Source: Caldilineaceae bacterium SB0661_bin_32 (lineage in GTDB: Bacteria; Chloroflexota; Anaerolineae; Caldilineales; Caldilineaceae). From it: DNA of 64,000 nucleotides. Where the stretch lies: positions 1 through 64,000 of the forward strand of contig VXMH01000024.1 in the NCBI GenBank assembly GCA_009841235.1, read 5' to 3'. The translations under genes and the position numbers were made by a program. Shown here in pieces: positions 38,725 through 48,705 of this stretch. The stretch's first letter is position 1; each line of letters opens with the position of its first letter. Under the pieces are notes generated by a model that did not search any database, had not been told where the DNA came from, and worked only from the letters and a program-made list of their open reading frames with translations.

Positions 38725-41112
38725 ATGCCCCAAATCCTTGAAGGTCTCAACGACCAGCAAAAGGACGCAGTCCAGGCGACCGAGGGCCCGGTTCTCGTCC
38801 TGGCAGGCCCCGGCTCCGGCAAAACGCGCGTCCTCACCAGGCGCATCGCCTACTTGATCGAAGAGAAGAAGATCGATCCCTGGCATGTCCTCGCCGTAAC
38901 CTTCACCAACAAAGCCGCAAAGGAAATGGGTGACCGGGTAGAAGAGCTGATCGGCCACCGCTTTCCACCGCCGGCCGAAGGGCGTCGCCGCAGCCTCGGT
39001 GGGCTGACCATAGGCACATTTCACTCCGTCTGCGCCCGCGTACTGCGCGTCGAGGTGGAAGCCGCGGGCTTCCAGCGCAACTGGGTTATCTATGACAGCG
39101 CCGACCAGCTGGCTCTGGTCCGCGAAGTCATGAAAGAAATGCAGTTGGATGAAAGTCGTTTCAGCCCGCGCGCCGTCCTGTCACAGATTGGCGGCTGGAA
39201 AAACGATCTGCTTACACCGGACCTGGTGAGCGCTGACGGATACATGCAGGAAATATGCGACCGAGTCTATGGCCGCTACCAGCAGCTCCTCCGCCTCAAC
39301 AACGCCATGGACTTCGATGACCTGCTGATGCACGCGGTTCTCCTCCTGCGCAAGAACAAAGAGGTCCGCCGGAAGTACCAGGACAAATGGCGTTACGTGC
39401 TGGTGGACGAGTTTCAGGATACCAACACCGCCCAGTACGAATTGGCTTCACTCTTCGTCGGCCCTCCGGACGGCAGAGGCAACCTCTTCGTCGTCGGCGA
39501 CGAGGACCAGTCGATCTACCGCTTTCGCGGCGCCGACTACCGCAACGTCCTGCGTTTCCGCCGCGACCACCCTGCCGCAAATGTCGTACTCCTCGAGCAG
39601 AACTATCGCAGCACCCAGAACATCCTCGACGTTGCCAACGCAGTCATTGCCAAAAACAGGAACCGTACGCCCAAACAGTTACGAACAGACCGGGGCAGCG
39701 GCATAAAGGTTACAATCCACGAAGCCTACAACGAGGTCGAAGAGGCCGAGTACGTGCTCGACGAAGCATCCCGCCTGACCACGCAAAGCGGGTCGGGCCC
39801 CGGCGCCGCCGCGGTCGTCTATCGCACAAATGCCCAGAGTCGCGCCCTCGAGGAGGCCTGCGTCTACCGCAATCTGCGCTACCGGTTGGTTGGCGCGACC
39901 CGCTTCTACGAACGCCGCGAAATCAAAGATGTACTCGCCTACCTGCGCCTTGTTCACAACCCTTCAGCCACAATGGCGCTCGACCGCATCATCAATGTGC
40001 CCCCGCGCGGCATTGGCGCCCGGACCTATGAGCTGCTGAAAGAGTGGGCCGCCTCCGGCTCCGTGAGCGAATGGCAGGCAATGCAGACCCTGATCAGCGA
40101 CGGCCGCGAAAGGGACGAAAGTGACGCTTCTCCCCCCCATCTCCCACCGGCGCCGTTTGCGCCTCGGGCCCGCAACGCCTTGATCAGATTCGCCTCGTTG
40201 CTGACTTCCTGGGTGTGGCTGGCATCCAATGTGAATTATGAAGACGTCGCCGCCCTGCTCGACCGGATCCTGACCGACTCCGGCTACCTCGACCGCCTGC
40301 GTGATGGCAGCGACGAGGGCGAAGAACGCTTCGAAAATATCAACGAACTGCGCGCCGTGGCCGCCCAATACCGTCCCGGCCTCGACGAGCTGGAACCGGG
40401 CCAGGATCCTCTCGGCCTCTTCCTGCAGGAGATCAGCCTTGTGAGCGAGCAGGACGACTACGAAGAGAACGATGAAGCCTTAACCCTGATGACGCTGCAC
40501 ACGGCCAAAGGGTTGGAGTTCCCCGTCGTCTTTATGGTGGGGATGGAAGAGGGCCTGCTGCCGCACGCCCGCAGCATTGGCAGCGAGGACGAGGAAGAAA
40601 TGGCCGAGGAGCGCCGCCTCGCATACGTCGGCATCACCCGCGCCAAGCATCGCCTCTACTTGGTACACGCCTCCCAACGCGCCATGTGGGGCAACAGCGA
40701 GTCTCAAGCGGCCAGCCGTTTCCTGGATGACATCCCCGCCGAGCTGCTGAGCGGCAGCGTCGACCGCCGCAGCCGCCAGGCCGCCGCCTACGACAGGGCC
40801 ACCAGCTGGCTGGACGGCCCCGCCAGTTTTGGCAGGTATAGGGACAGCAATTACGTCGCAAGAGGCGAGGCCACCGCCTACAGGACAACGAGCCGCTCAA
40901 CGCCCGACCGCCCGCAGGCCCGCCGCCGTCCGGCGACCACCGACGCCCCCACGCTTTTCAAGCGCCGCCAAAGCGTGGAACATCCCAAGTTTGGCGTGGG
41001 CATGGTGATCGACAGCGTTGTGATAAGCGGTGAAGAAGAAGTGTCGGTCGCTTTCCCAAACTTGGGTGTCAAGAAGTTCATGGCGTCGCTGGCAAATCTG
41101 AAGATCCTCTAA
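38725..41112 (+). CDS. pcrA: UvrD/PcrA-type ATP-dependent DNA helicase (SF1A)
   Basis: LNDQQKDAVQATEGPVLVLAGPGSGKTRVLTRRIAYLI, VDEFQDTNTAQYELA, VGDEDQSIYRFRGADYRN, LMTLHTAKGLEFPVVFMVGMEEGLLPH, ERRLAYVGITRAK. Confidence 0.96.
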   Translation: MPQILEGLNDQQKDAVQATEGPVLVLAGPGSGKTRVLTRRIAYLIEEKKIDPWHVLAVTFTNKAAKEMGDRVEELIGHRFPPPAEGRRRSLGGLTIGTFHSVCARVLRVEVEAAGFQRNWVIYDSADQLALVREVMKEMQLDESRFSPRAVLSQIGGWKNDLLTPDLVSADGYMQEICDRVYGRYQQLLRLNNAMDFDDLLMHAVLLLRKNKEVRRKYQDKWRYVLVDEFQDTNTAQYELASLFVGPPDGRGNLFVVGDEDQSIYRFRGADYRNVLRFRRDHPAANVVLLEQNYRSTQNILDVANAVIAKNRNRTPKQLRTDRGSGIKVTIHEAYNEVEEAEYVLDEASRLTTQSGSGPGAAAVVYRTNAQSRALEEACVYRNLRYRLVGATRFYERREIKDVLAYLRLVHNPSATMALDRIINVPPRGIGARTYELLKEWAASGSVSEWQAMQTLISDGRERDESDASPPHLPPAPFAPRARNALIRFASLLTSWVWLASNVNYEDVAALLDRILTDSGYLDRLRDGSDEGEERFENINELRAVAAQYRPGLDELEPGQDPLGLFLQEISLVSEQDDYEENDEALTLMTLHTAKGLEFPVVFMVGMEEGLLPHARSIGSEDEEEMAEERRLAYVGITRAKHRLYLVHASQRAMWGNSESQAASRFLDDIPAELLSGSVDRRSRQAAAYDRATSWLDGPASFGRYRDSNYVARGEATAYRTTSRSTPDRPQARRRPATTDAPTLFKRRQSVEHPKFGVGMVIDSVVISGEEEVSVAFPNLGVKKFMASLANLKIL

Positions 41113-41148
41113 GCGGCGGCAGCGCCCGCAGGCGCGCAGGAAGACATC

Positions 41149-43386
41149 GTGCAATCCGCTTCTCCCCCCTGGAACACTACCACTAAGGCCATCGTTGCCG
41201 TTTCGGCACTGGCCCTTTTCTGCCTGCTTGTCTGGGTCTTTCGCGGGCTCCTGCAGCAAGTAGTGCTGGCCGCAATACTTGCCTACTTGCTCCACCCGCT
41301 CATTACATTTATCGACCGGCGCACGCCCGTAAATCGAGTCACTGTCGTTCTTGCCTTCTACCTGGCCCTCGCCCTACTTGTCGTTGCCCTCTTCTCCATG
41401 GTAGGCGTCACCACCTTTCAACAGGTCCTCGATCTCTCCCGACGTCTGCCAGGCTGGTTCGAAGAGGCCCTCGATCAACTTCAGGTGCTGCGGGAGCAAC
41501 TGCCGGAATCGATAACCGTTGGCGGATTTGCCGTTCCAGTTGCCAGCCTCCTGCCCCAACTTCCCGGTTGGGACCAGCTCTTCAGCCAGGTGTTTGGCCT
41601 GCTTCAGCCGATCTTGGGTCGCGGCGGTAGTCTGGCAGCCAGCGTCGTTACGGGAACTGTTGCAGTCCTGGGTCAAATCGTCCTGATTTTCATAATTTCA
41701 ATCTATATCGCTGTCGACATTCCCCGCATCGGCAGCATGATCGCCAACATCGCCCACAAACCCGGATTTCGCCGCGACGCCGAACGCCTGACCTCAAATG
41801 TAAGCCAGGTGTGGGCGGCCTATATGCGTGGACAGGCCCTCCTTGCCATCATCATATTTGTCATGGTCAGCGCCGTGCTCGGGATCCTGGGTGTCGACAA
41901 TGCCCTCGGTCTGGGCCTGCTTTCCGGCGCCATGGAGTTTCTTCCCGTCATCGGGCCGCTGGCCGGCGCAGGTGCAGCCATCCTGGTCGCCCTATTTCAG
42001 AGCTCGCCAAGTTTCGGCCTGGACCCTCTCCAGTTCGCGCTCGCAGTGGCCGTGGCCATGATTGTGATTCAGCAGATCGAAAACACTTTGCTGGTGCCCC
42101 GCATCGTCGGCAAAGCCCTGAACCTGCATCCCCTTCTGGTGATGGTAAGCGTCATCATGGGCGCCTCCCTCGCCGGCCTGCTCGGGGCGATCCTCGCGGC
42201 GCCCATCGTCGCCTCCATTCGGATCCTGGGAGAATACGCCTGGCACAAAATGCTCGACCTCCCGCCCTTCCCGGATGAAGAAGAGTCCCAGGCAGAAGAC
42301 ATGCAACGGAACGCCCCCTCAGAAGAAGAGCCGGCCCCGCCTCTCGCCCGCAACGTCTACCCCCTCTCCTTCCAGCCCGTATTCAAAGACTACATCTGGG
42401 GCGGACGCAACCTGGAAACAATTCTGGGAAGAGAGCTGCCCCCTGGCACCATTGCCGAGAGCTGGGAGATTGCCGCGCATGCCAACGGGCAATCCAAAGT
42501 CGCAACCGGCCCCTTGGAAGGATCAACATTGGCCGAAGTTCAGCAGAAATGGGGCCGGCATCTCCTCGGAAGTTCAGCCGACTCTGATACTTTCCCCCTC
42601 CTGATAAAGGTTCTCGACTCCAACAGCTGGCTCTCTGTCCAGGTCCACCCGGACGATTCCTACGCTCAGGAACATGCAGGCGACCTTGGCAAGACCGAAC
42701 TCTGGATCATCCTTCACGCCGAGCCCGACGCCGAGATAATTTACGGGCTGAAAGCCGGCGTCGACCCGGAGCGCTTTACCCAATCTGCCGCCGCCGGCAG
42801 CATAGATTCAATGCTCCATCGCATCCCCATTCGAACCGGAGACGCCGTCTACCTGCCTGCGGGCACCGTCCACGCCCTCGGTCCCGGCGCCATCGTGGCC
42901 GAAATCCAGCAGAACAGCGACACCACCTATCGCCTCTACGACTGGGGGCGCACCGAGGCTGGCGGCCAGTCCAGACCGCTGCACGTTCGCCAGGCGCTGG
43001 AAGTCATCGACTGGCGCATGGTCGAACCCGCCGTCGCCGCCCCTCCAACTCTGTCCGCCCCCCAAGGATGGGTGAGGGAGGCGCTGGCCGACCTGCGCGC
43101 AATTGGCGGCGCCGCCGCCGTCAACCTGTACACAGCCGCCGCTTCCGACACGACCTGCCCCTATTTTCAGGTCGACCGTCTCACGGGCCGGCCCGGCGCC
43201 GTCTGGCACGGCTCCTGCGACGGCAGCTCCTTCCAGATCTGGGGGTGCCTTTCCGGCAGCGCCTTCCTCAACTGGGACGGCGAGACCGCCGAGCTTCATG
43301 GGGTCTCCTGGCTCCTCCTTCCCGCCGCCCTCGGCGCCTACGAAATCCGCGCAGAGACACAATGTGTCCTGCTGAAGATCAACTAA
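41149..43386 (+). CDS. Single ORF joining an AI-2E-family transporter (N-term) to a class I mannose-6-phosphate isomerase (C-term)
   Basis: N-part multi-TM, SGAMEFLPVIGPLAGAGAAILVALFQ and LVPRIVGKALNLHPLLVMVSVIMGASLAGLLGAILAAP. C-part from about M385: FQPVFKDYIWGGRNLETILGRELP, SWLSVQVHPDD, GKTELW, YLPAGTVHALGPGAIVAEIQQNSDTTYRLYDW. Confidence 0.9.
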   Translation: MQSASPPWNTTTKAIVAVSALALFCLLVWVFRGLLQQVVLAAILAYLLHPLITFIDRRTPVNRVTVVLAFYLALALLVVALFSMVGVTTFQQVLDLSRRLPGWFEEALDQLQVLREQLPESITVGGFAVPVASLLPQLPGWDQLFSQVFGLLQPILGRGGSLAASVVTGTVAVLGQIVLIFIISIYIAVDIPRIGSMIANIAHKPGFRRDAERLTSNVSQVWAAYMRGQALLAIIIFVMVSAVLGILGVDNALGLGLLSGAMEFLPVIGPLAGAGAAILVALFQSSPSFGLDPLQFALAVAVAMIVIQQIENTLLVPRIVGKALNLHPLLVMVSVIMGASLAGLLGAILAAPIVASIRILGEYAWHKMLDLPPFPDEEESQAEDMQRNAPSEEEPAPPLARNVYPLSFQPVFKDYIWGGRNLETILGRELPPGTIAESWEIAAHANGQSKVATGPLEGSTLAEVQQKWGRHLLGSSADSDTFPLLIKVLDSNSWLSVQVHPDDSYAQEHAGDLGKTELWIILHAEPDAEIIYGLKAGVDPERFTQSAAAGSIDSMLHRIPIRTGDAVYLPAGTVHALGPGAIVAEIQQNSDTTYRLYDWGRTEAGGQSRPLHVRQALEVIDWRMVEPAVAAPPTLSAPQGWVREALADLRAIGGAAAVNLYTAAASDTTCPYFQVDRLTGRPGAVWHGSCDGSSFQIWGCLSGSAFLNWDGETAELHGVSWLLLPAALGAYEIRAETQCVLLKIN

Positions 43387-43410
43387 TGCAAGATTCTGAG
43401 GAGAAGATAC

Positions 43411-44025
43411 GTGCACGATAACGTCAAGCGCGCAGTTACTACCTATCCAATCAACGACCTCCTCGCCAGCCGTTGGAGCCCCAGGGCCTTCGCCGATCGC
43501 GCCATCCCCACCGATGTCCTGGGCAGTCTCTTTGAAGCCGCCCGCTGGGCGCCTTCCTCCCGCAACCTCCAACCTTGGCACTTCGTCATCGGCGAACGCC
43601 ATCGCGATCCTGATGGTTTTGCCCGCATTCTCAGCACGCTGGTGGGGGCGAATAAGTCCTGGGGAAAGAACGCCTCGGTTCTGCTGATCGCCGTGACCGA
43701 GCCGGAACCCGAAAACGTCAAGGGCGGCAACACCTACGCCTACTACGACGTCGGCCAGGCCATGGCCCACTTTTCGATCCAGGCAATGTCCTGCGGACTC
43801 TATATTCATCAGATGGGCGGCTTTCGCCGGGATAAGGCACGCGAACTCCTGGAAATACCCGATCAGTATGAGCCGGTCGTCTCAGCAGCCATCGGCTACC
43901 TGGCCGACCCTTCCATACTGTCGGATACGATGCGGGAGCGCGAACTGGCCCCCCGCAGCCGCCATCCTCTTTCCGAACAGGTCTACAGCGCCAAGTGGGG
44001 CCAATCGCATCCGGACTATGTGTGA
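43411..44025 (+). CDS. Nitroreductase-family protein
   Basis: LLASRWSPRAFADRAIPTDVLGSLFEAARWAPSSRNLQPWHFVIGER; GTG start. Confidence 0.93.
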   Translation: MHDNVKRAVTTYPINDLLASRWSPRAFADRAIPTDVLGSLFEAARWAPSSRNLQPWHFVIGERHRDPDGFARILSTLVGANKSWGKNASVLLIAVTEPEPENVKGGNTYAYYDVGQAMAHFSIQAMSCGLYIHQMGGFRRDKARELLEIPDQYEPVVSAAIGYLADPSILSDTMRERELAPRSRHPLSEQVYSAKWGQSHPDYV

Positions 44026-44196
44026 CCTGGTCATCAGGCACGGGCAGCTCATCACGCCCGTCGCCCGCCTCTCGTCTGACCTCGCTCAGACCGAACGAAA
44101 GTTGATGGAGAGCGGCGCAAAAGAGAGCCGCCCATTCCGAACAGCTACGCCCTGACATTCCCGGTCCGTCCCATCCAGAAAGAGATCAGAACCCAA

Positions 44197-44811
44197 ATGC
44201 CAATTCTTAGCCAGGACACGCTGAACGAAGGCCTGCAGTTCCTGTCAACACAGGACGCCGACCTGGCAAGGGTCCTTGACCAACATGGCCCGCCGAAACT
44301 GCGTCAACAGCCCCAGGGCTTCTCTACAATACTGAAAATCATCATTGGCCAGCAGGTCTCCCGCTCCTCAGCCGACTCCACTTACCGGCGCCTTTGCGAC
44401 GCCATCGGCCCGCCCGATCCCGCGAATTTCCTGGCCCTCGACGACGACGCACTCCGGTCCGTCGGCTTCAGCCGCCAGAAGAGCCGCTACGGCCGCGAAC
44501 TCGCGTCAGCGCTCATCGAGGGTCGGCTTGATCTCGACCTCCTGGCCGGGTGCGACGACGACGCGGTGCGTACTGCCCTCACCGCCCTCCCGGGAATCGG
44601 CGCCTGGAGCGCCGAAATCTATCTTCTGTTCGCCCTGCGCCGCGCCGATGCCTGGCCCGCCAGCGATCTGGGCGTAATCGTCGGCGCGCAGAAGGTGAAG
44701 AATCTGGATGCCCGGCCCACCCGGCAGGAGCTGGACGCAATGGCCGGGCCCTGGCGGCCTTGGCGCGGTCTTGCCACCTTCATCCTGTGGCACGGTTACC
44801 AGGTGCTCTGA
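44197..44811 (+). CDS. HhH-GPD DNA-3-methyladenine glycosylase II-like (AlkA-like)
   Basis: LKIIIGQQVSRSSADSTYRRL, ALPGIGAWSAEIYLLFALRRADAWPASDLGV. Confidence 0.9.
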   Translation: MPILSQDTLNEGLQFLSTQDADLARVLDQHGPPKLRQQPQGFSTILKIIIGQQVSRSSADSTYRRLCDAIGPPDPANFLALDDDALRSVGFSRQKSRYGRELASALIEGRLDLDLLAGCDDDAVRTALTALPGIGAWSAEIYLLFALRRADAWPASDLGVIVGAQKVKNLDARPTRQELDAMAGPWRPWRGLATFILWHGYQVL

Positions 44812-45195
44812 GCAGGCTTTTGGGACCCTTGTCTCCTCTTCCCATTGAAGGCCGCTTCTGACCGCTGTAACGGTTCTCTCACCGTCACCTCAACGTTTCA
44901 CCCCTCAGTCCGCCTTCCATATTTCTGCTCCTCAGGAGCACGGGCGCGACCTCGCGGGGAGCTGTTCGAACGTCCCCAAACCGGTTCCTCGGCAAGCAAA
45001 AAAATATCCCAAATGTGTGCGTAGACGGATCGTAGGCAAATCACACAGGAATCATCAAGATCGTATAAAATCCCCCTCTCACGTTCGAAATTCCCCCGTT
45101 TTGCGCCAAAAATACCCTGCCCACCAGAGTATATAATTTCCGGTTCAGCCGCCAATTGGTCTGATCTTTCTGTCTCGACAGACCGGAAAATCGCA

Positions 45196-45224
45196 TTGAA
45201 AACCGGCCCAATTGGTGTTAAGAT
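45196..45224 (+). promoter_or_regulatory. Candidate sigma70-like promoter for the carD leader
   Basis: TTGAAA, 17 nt spacer, TAAGAT. Confidence 0.45.
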
Positions 45225-45324
45225 TTGAAGTCCTGAATTCCCCTGTTTCGGGAATGACACGGCCCGGCTGAAGTCCTCTTTGCCGGTCCACCGCCGGGGT
45301 CGAAAACGGCCCGTCAAAGCAGGG

Positions 45325-45383
45325 GGCGGCAGGTCAACTCTCTGCCGCCAAGCGGATTGTCGCAGTTCAGGTTTCCTGAACTG
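45325..45383 (+). ncRNA. Two strong hairpins in the putative carD 5' leader
   Basis: GGCGGCAG-9 nt-CTGCCGCC (45325-45349) and CAGTTCAGG-TTT-CCTGAACTG (45363-45383), both perfect stems. Confidence 0.45.
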
Positions 45384-45550
45384 AGAGCGGCAATCGACCA
45401 AGTTACTCAATCGCATTTGCCTCAGAAACCGCAATGGCGCTGTTTACGGGCAGTATCAACGTAGCTTCGCCACCTCGCATGGGGCCAGGTTGGCGAAGCA
45501 TCTTCACATCAGGTGCCACAGTCAACTTCCAGATGAACGGAGAGGATAAG

Positions 45551-46150
45551 ATGGGCTTTGACATTGGGCAAAATGTAATTCACCCGTCCCACGGAGCTGG
45601 CACAATCGTCGCATTCAAGGAAAAGGAACTGGTCAAGGGTTTCCAGCGCTACTACGTAATCGAGTTCATCCACAACCGTCTCACCGTACACGTGCCGGCG
45701 CCCCGCATCGAACAGATCGGCGTGCGCCCCGTTATGCCCGACGCCGGCATTAACGGCGTCTTCATGACTCTGGAGTCACATCCACTCGATCTGCCCGATG
45801 AGTTCAGGCTGCGGCGCAACTCCATCGAAAAGCAGATCCACTCGGGCTACCCCAATCAGGTTGCCGCCGCAGTTCGTGACCTGGCCTGGCGGGATTCCTC
45901 CAAGTATCTGACCGAAGCCGACAAGGAAGCCCTGATTGAAGCGCGCGCGTTGCTCATCACAGAGCTGGCCCTTGCTCTCAAGCAGTCCTGGGAACTCACC
46001 GAACTTAGCGTCGACGACGCCGTCGCTCGCGGGATTCGCGACCGCCAGGACGCAGAGGCGCGCGCCCTGGAAGAAGAAATGGAGCCGGTTTCGACAAACT
46101 GGCCGTTCCCCGTCGCCTTGCCGGCGGAAGTGAGCGGCGCTGCCGACTGA
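45551..46150 (+). CDS. CarD-family transcriptional regulator
   Basis: MGFDIGQNVIHPSHGAGTIVAFKEKELVKGFQRYYVIEF...LTVHVPAPRIEQIGVRPVM; SD GGAGAGGA upstream. Confidence 0.92.
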   Translation: MGFDIGQNVIHPSHGAGTIVAFKEKELVKGFQRYYVIEFIHNRLTVHVPAPRIEQIGVRPVMPDAGINGVFMTLESHPLDLPDEFRLRRNSIEKQIHSGYPNQVAAAVRDLAWRDSSKYLTEADKEALIEARALLITELALALKQSWELTELSVDDAVARGIRDRQDAEARALEEEMEPVSTNWPFPVALPAEVSGAAD

Positions 46151-46325
46151 GGCCCGTCTGTCCAAACGGCAAGGCGCGCCGACTCAACCTGTCCCCGGCA
46201 GGTTCGCCATCCATAGTAGTCATCCGCAGTCCGGGAGCGCAAGCGCCCGGACTGCTGCGCGCCAGAATCGAGAATCCTTGCAATCCATCGAAGCCGGTGC
46301 AAAGGCAAGGTGAGGGAGGCAGACC

Positions 46326-47138
46326 ATGCGCGTCCAGATCATGACCGACATGGAGGGCGTAAGCGGAATTATTGCCTGGGACCAGGTAAACGGCGGCAAG
46401 CCAATGTACGAAGAGGGCCGGCGCCTCTATACGGAGGAGATTAACGCAGCCGTCCGCGGCGCAGCCGCCGCAGGAGCAGCCGAAATCGTCGTCATCGACT
46501 GCCATGGCGCAGGCGGATCCTGGACCTTCAACTCGCTCGTCCCCGAACGCCTCGATCCCCGCTGCGAATGGGTCGCCGGCCACACCTGGAGCCGCTACAC
46601 CGAAACAGTTGAGGCCGGCTGCGATGCAGTACTCCTCGTCGGCATGCACGCCAGGGCCGGGACCGCCGACGGCGTCCTCAGCCACACGATCTCAACCGTG
46701 CTCTGGCGTCATCTCTGGTTCAACGGCCAGGCCGTGGGCGAGGTAGGTGTCAACGCCGCCGCCTGCGGCTATTTCAACGCTCCCGTCCTCCTCGTCACCG
46801 GCGACGAGGCGGTCTGCCGCGAATCCACCGAGCTCCTCGGGCCAGGACTGACCACCGTCGCAGTTAAGAAGGGACTTTCGCGCTACGCCGCCCGCCATAT
46901 ACCGCCCGCGCGCGCCCGTCAGATGATCGAAGACGGCGCCCGCCTGGCCCTGTCGGACCTGAGCGCCGTGCCCCCATATCGATTGAGCAGTCCCACCACC
47001 ATCACTTTCGAAGTCGGCAGCCCCGAACACCTGGATACCTTCCGTGACCGTCCCGGCGTAACCCTGGAGCCTCCGTACACCGTCCGCAGCGTCGGCGACG
47101 ACTGGATGGCCGCCTGGAATCAGATCTGGCACTGGTGA
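46326..47138 (+). CDS. M55-family D-aminopeptidase (DppA-like)
   Basis: VQIMTDMEGVSGIIAWDQV, EIVVIDCHGAGGSWTFNSLVPERL, AVLLVGMHARAGTADGVLSHTIS. Confidence 0.94.
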   Translation: MRVQIMTDMEGVSGIIAWDQVNGGKPMYEEGRRLYTEEINAAVRGAAAAGAAEIVVIDCHGAGGSWTFNSLVPERLDPRCEWVAGHTWSRYTETVEAGCDAVLLVGMHARAGTADGVLSHTISTVLWRHLWFNGQAVGEVGVNAAACGYFNAPVLLVTGDEAVCRESTELLGPGLTTVAVKKGLSRYAARHIPPARARQMIEDGARLALSDLSAVPPYRLSSPTTITFEVGSPEHLDTFRDRPGVTLEPPYTVRSVGDDWMAAWNQIWHW

Positions 47139-47139
47139 C

Positions 47140-48144
47140 ATGCCGCCCAAACTCCTTATCACCGGCGCAACCGGACACCTCGGCTCCCACATACTGCGCG
47201 CTGCGCAGGAAAACTGGCACGTGGTCGGTACCTACCACAGGACGACCCGCCGCCAAGCCCAGTATTTCTTCGGCCACATCGACCACGGCCGCATCGATCT
47301 CGGCGACTACGGCGAGACCAGGGCCATGATCGCCGACGTCGACCCCGCCGCCGTCATCCATACCGCCGCCATCACCGATCTCGACTACTGCGAAAAATAT
47401 CCCGACGACTCCCAGCGAATCAACCTCAACGCCGCCATCGATCTGGCCGCCCTCTGCGGCGACCGTGACATCCCCTTCCTCTTCACCTCCACCGACCTTG
47501 TCTTCGACGGAGCCGGCGCCCCCTACACCGAGGATGACCCGCCCACGCCAATCAACGTCTTCGGAGAACACAGAGCCCTGGCCGAGGAAGGAATACTGGC
47601 TGCATACGCCGATGCCGTCATCGCCCGCCTCCCGCTCCTCATCGGCTACGGCAGCCTGGGGCGAGAGAGCTTCTTCCAAAGACTGGTCTCGGCATTTCGC
47701 GGGGGCCAGGAGGTCACGCTCTTTGGCGACGCCATCCGCACGCCGGTAAGCACAGAAGCCGCCGCCCGGGGCCTCCTGCAAATCGCCGGAAGCGGATTCG
47801 AAGATGATGTCAATATATCGGAAATTGACCGTACAGTCGGTCGCCTTCACCTCGGCGGGCGCGACGAGGTCAGTCTCTACGAGCTGGGTCTGTTCACGCT
47901 CCGCATCCTCGGGCTGAACGAGAAGTTGGCCGTTCCGATAAGCGTCCTGGATTCCTACACCGGTTCTCTCCAAACACCCTTCCTGGCCGCACGCTCCGCC
48001 AACGTGGCCCTCGACAGCTCTCGCGCCTACGAACTGGGCTACGACCCGCCCATGCTGCGCTCGCAGCTCGAACTTCTGCTGCCTGCCGCGTGGCGCGCGC
48101 CCGCCCATGACATTGACGAATCCGGCGACACCACTGAAGACTGA
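47140..48144 (+). CDS. NAD(P)-dependent sugar-nucleotide reductase-like extended SDR (RmlD-like)
   Basis: LLITGATGHLGSHILRAAQ, VIHTAAITDLDYCEKYPDDSQRINLNAAIDLAALC, LFTSTDLVFDGAGAPYTEDDPPTPINVFGEHRALAE. Confidence 0.88.
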   Translation: MPPKLLITGATGHLGSHILRAAQENWHVVGTYHRTTRRQAQYFFGHIDHGRIDLGDYGETRAMIADVDPAAVIHTAAITDLDYCEKYPDDSQRINLNAAIDLAALCGDRDIPFLFTSTDLVFDGAGAPYTEDDPPTPINVFGEHRALAEEGILAAYADAVIARLPLLIGYGSLGRESFFQRLVSAFRGGQEVTLFGDAIRTPVSTEAAARGLLQIAGSGFEDDVNISEIDRTVGRLHLGGRDEVSLYELGLFTLRILGLNEKLAVPISVLDSYTGSLQTPFLAARSANVALDSSRAYELGYDPPMLRSQLELLLPAAWRAPAHDIDESGDTTED

Positions 48145-48225
48145 GCGAATTCCAGTGCGAACTCATCTGATTCACCGCACTAAGAATTCTCCTCCGTACG
48201 GCGGCATCGAAGCCGGAGGACCCTG

Positions 48226-48501
48226 ATGGTCGCCGTAAACACGCTTCTCCTCGCCGTTCTGCTAGGTGGCATCGTCGCCTATGTCGTCGCGAGAATTGCA
48301 CTCGCAATTCTGAACACCCAAGACGGGATCCCCGTGCAGTTGAGGCTGGTCCTTGCATTTATTATGTTCGCTCTCGGTGAGGGCCTGAGCTTCCTGTTCA
48401 CTGATGGCGGGGATTTCGCAGTCACGGTCGCGTACACTGTCGGATTCATGGCTGTCATCTTTTCCTATGACAAAGTTTTCAACGGTCGGGACAAAAGCTA
48501 G
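48226..48501 (+). CDS. Small membrane protein, unknown function
   Basis: ATG ORF with three hydrophobic stretches (LLLAVLLGGIVAYVVARIAL, LRLVLAFIMFALGEGLSFLF, FAVTVAYTVGFMAVIF). Confidence 0.6.
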   Translation: MVAVNTLLLAVLLGGIVAYVVARIALAILNTQDGIPVQLRLVLAFIMFALGEGLSFLFTDGGDFAVTVAYTVGFMAVIFSYDKVFNGRDKS

Positions 48502-48705
48502 AAGATTTGACTATCCTCGCTCCTCCCAACCTTGCACAAACCCGAAAATCAGGTAGAATTGGCACGAACTTTCAGTTCGACAACTGTCCCTTTGCTCCAA
48601 CCCCCTGGACCGACCGGGCTACATGGAATACTGAGAATCGAATTCCGGCGTACAGAAATCGATCCCCTTTTCTCTAAAACACATCAATACACGAGAGCGC
48701 TGCAC

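Noticed and set aside
42808-43809. 333-aa minus-strand ORF
   Set aside because: Antisense to the ManA part and the nitroreductase gene.
44898-45434. 178-aa minus-strand ORF in the carD upstream region
   Set aside because: No domain recognised and no good start context; the region reads better as intergenic/leader.
47002-48108. 368-aa minus-strand ORF
   Set aside because: Antisense to the RmlD-like SDR; Gly/Val/Asp-rich shadow translation.
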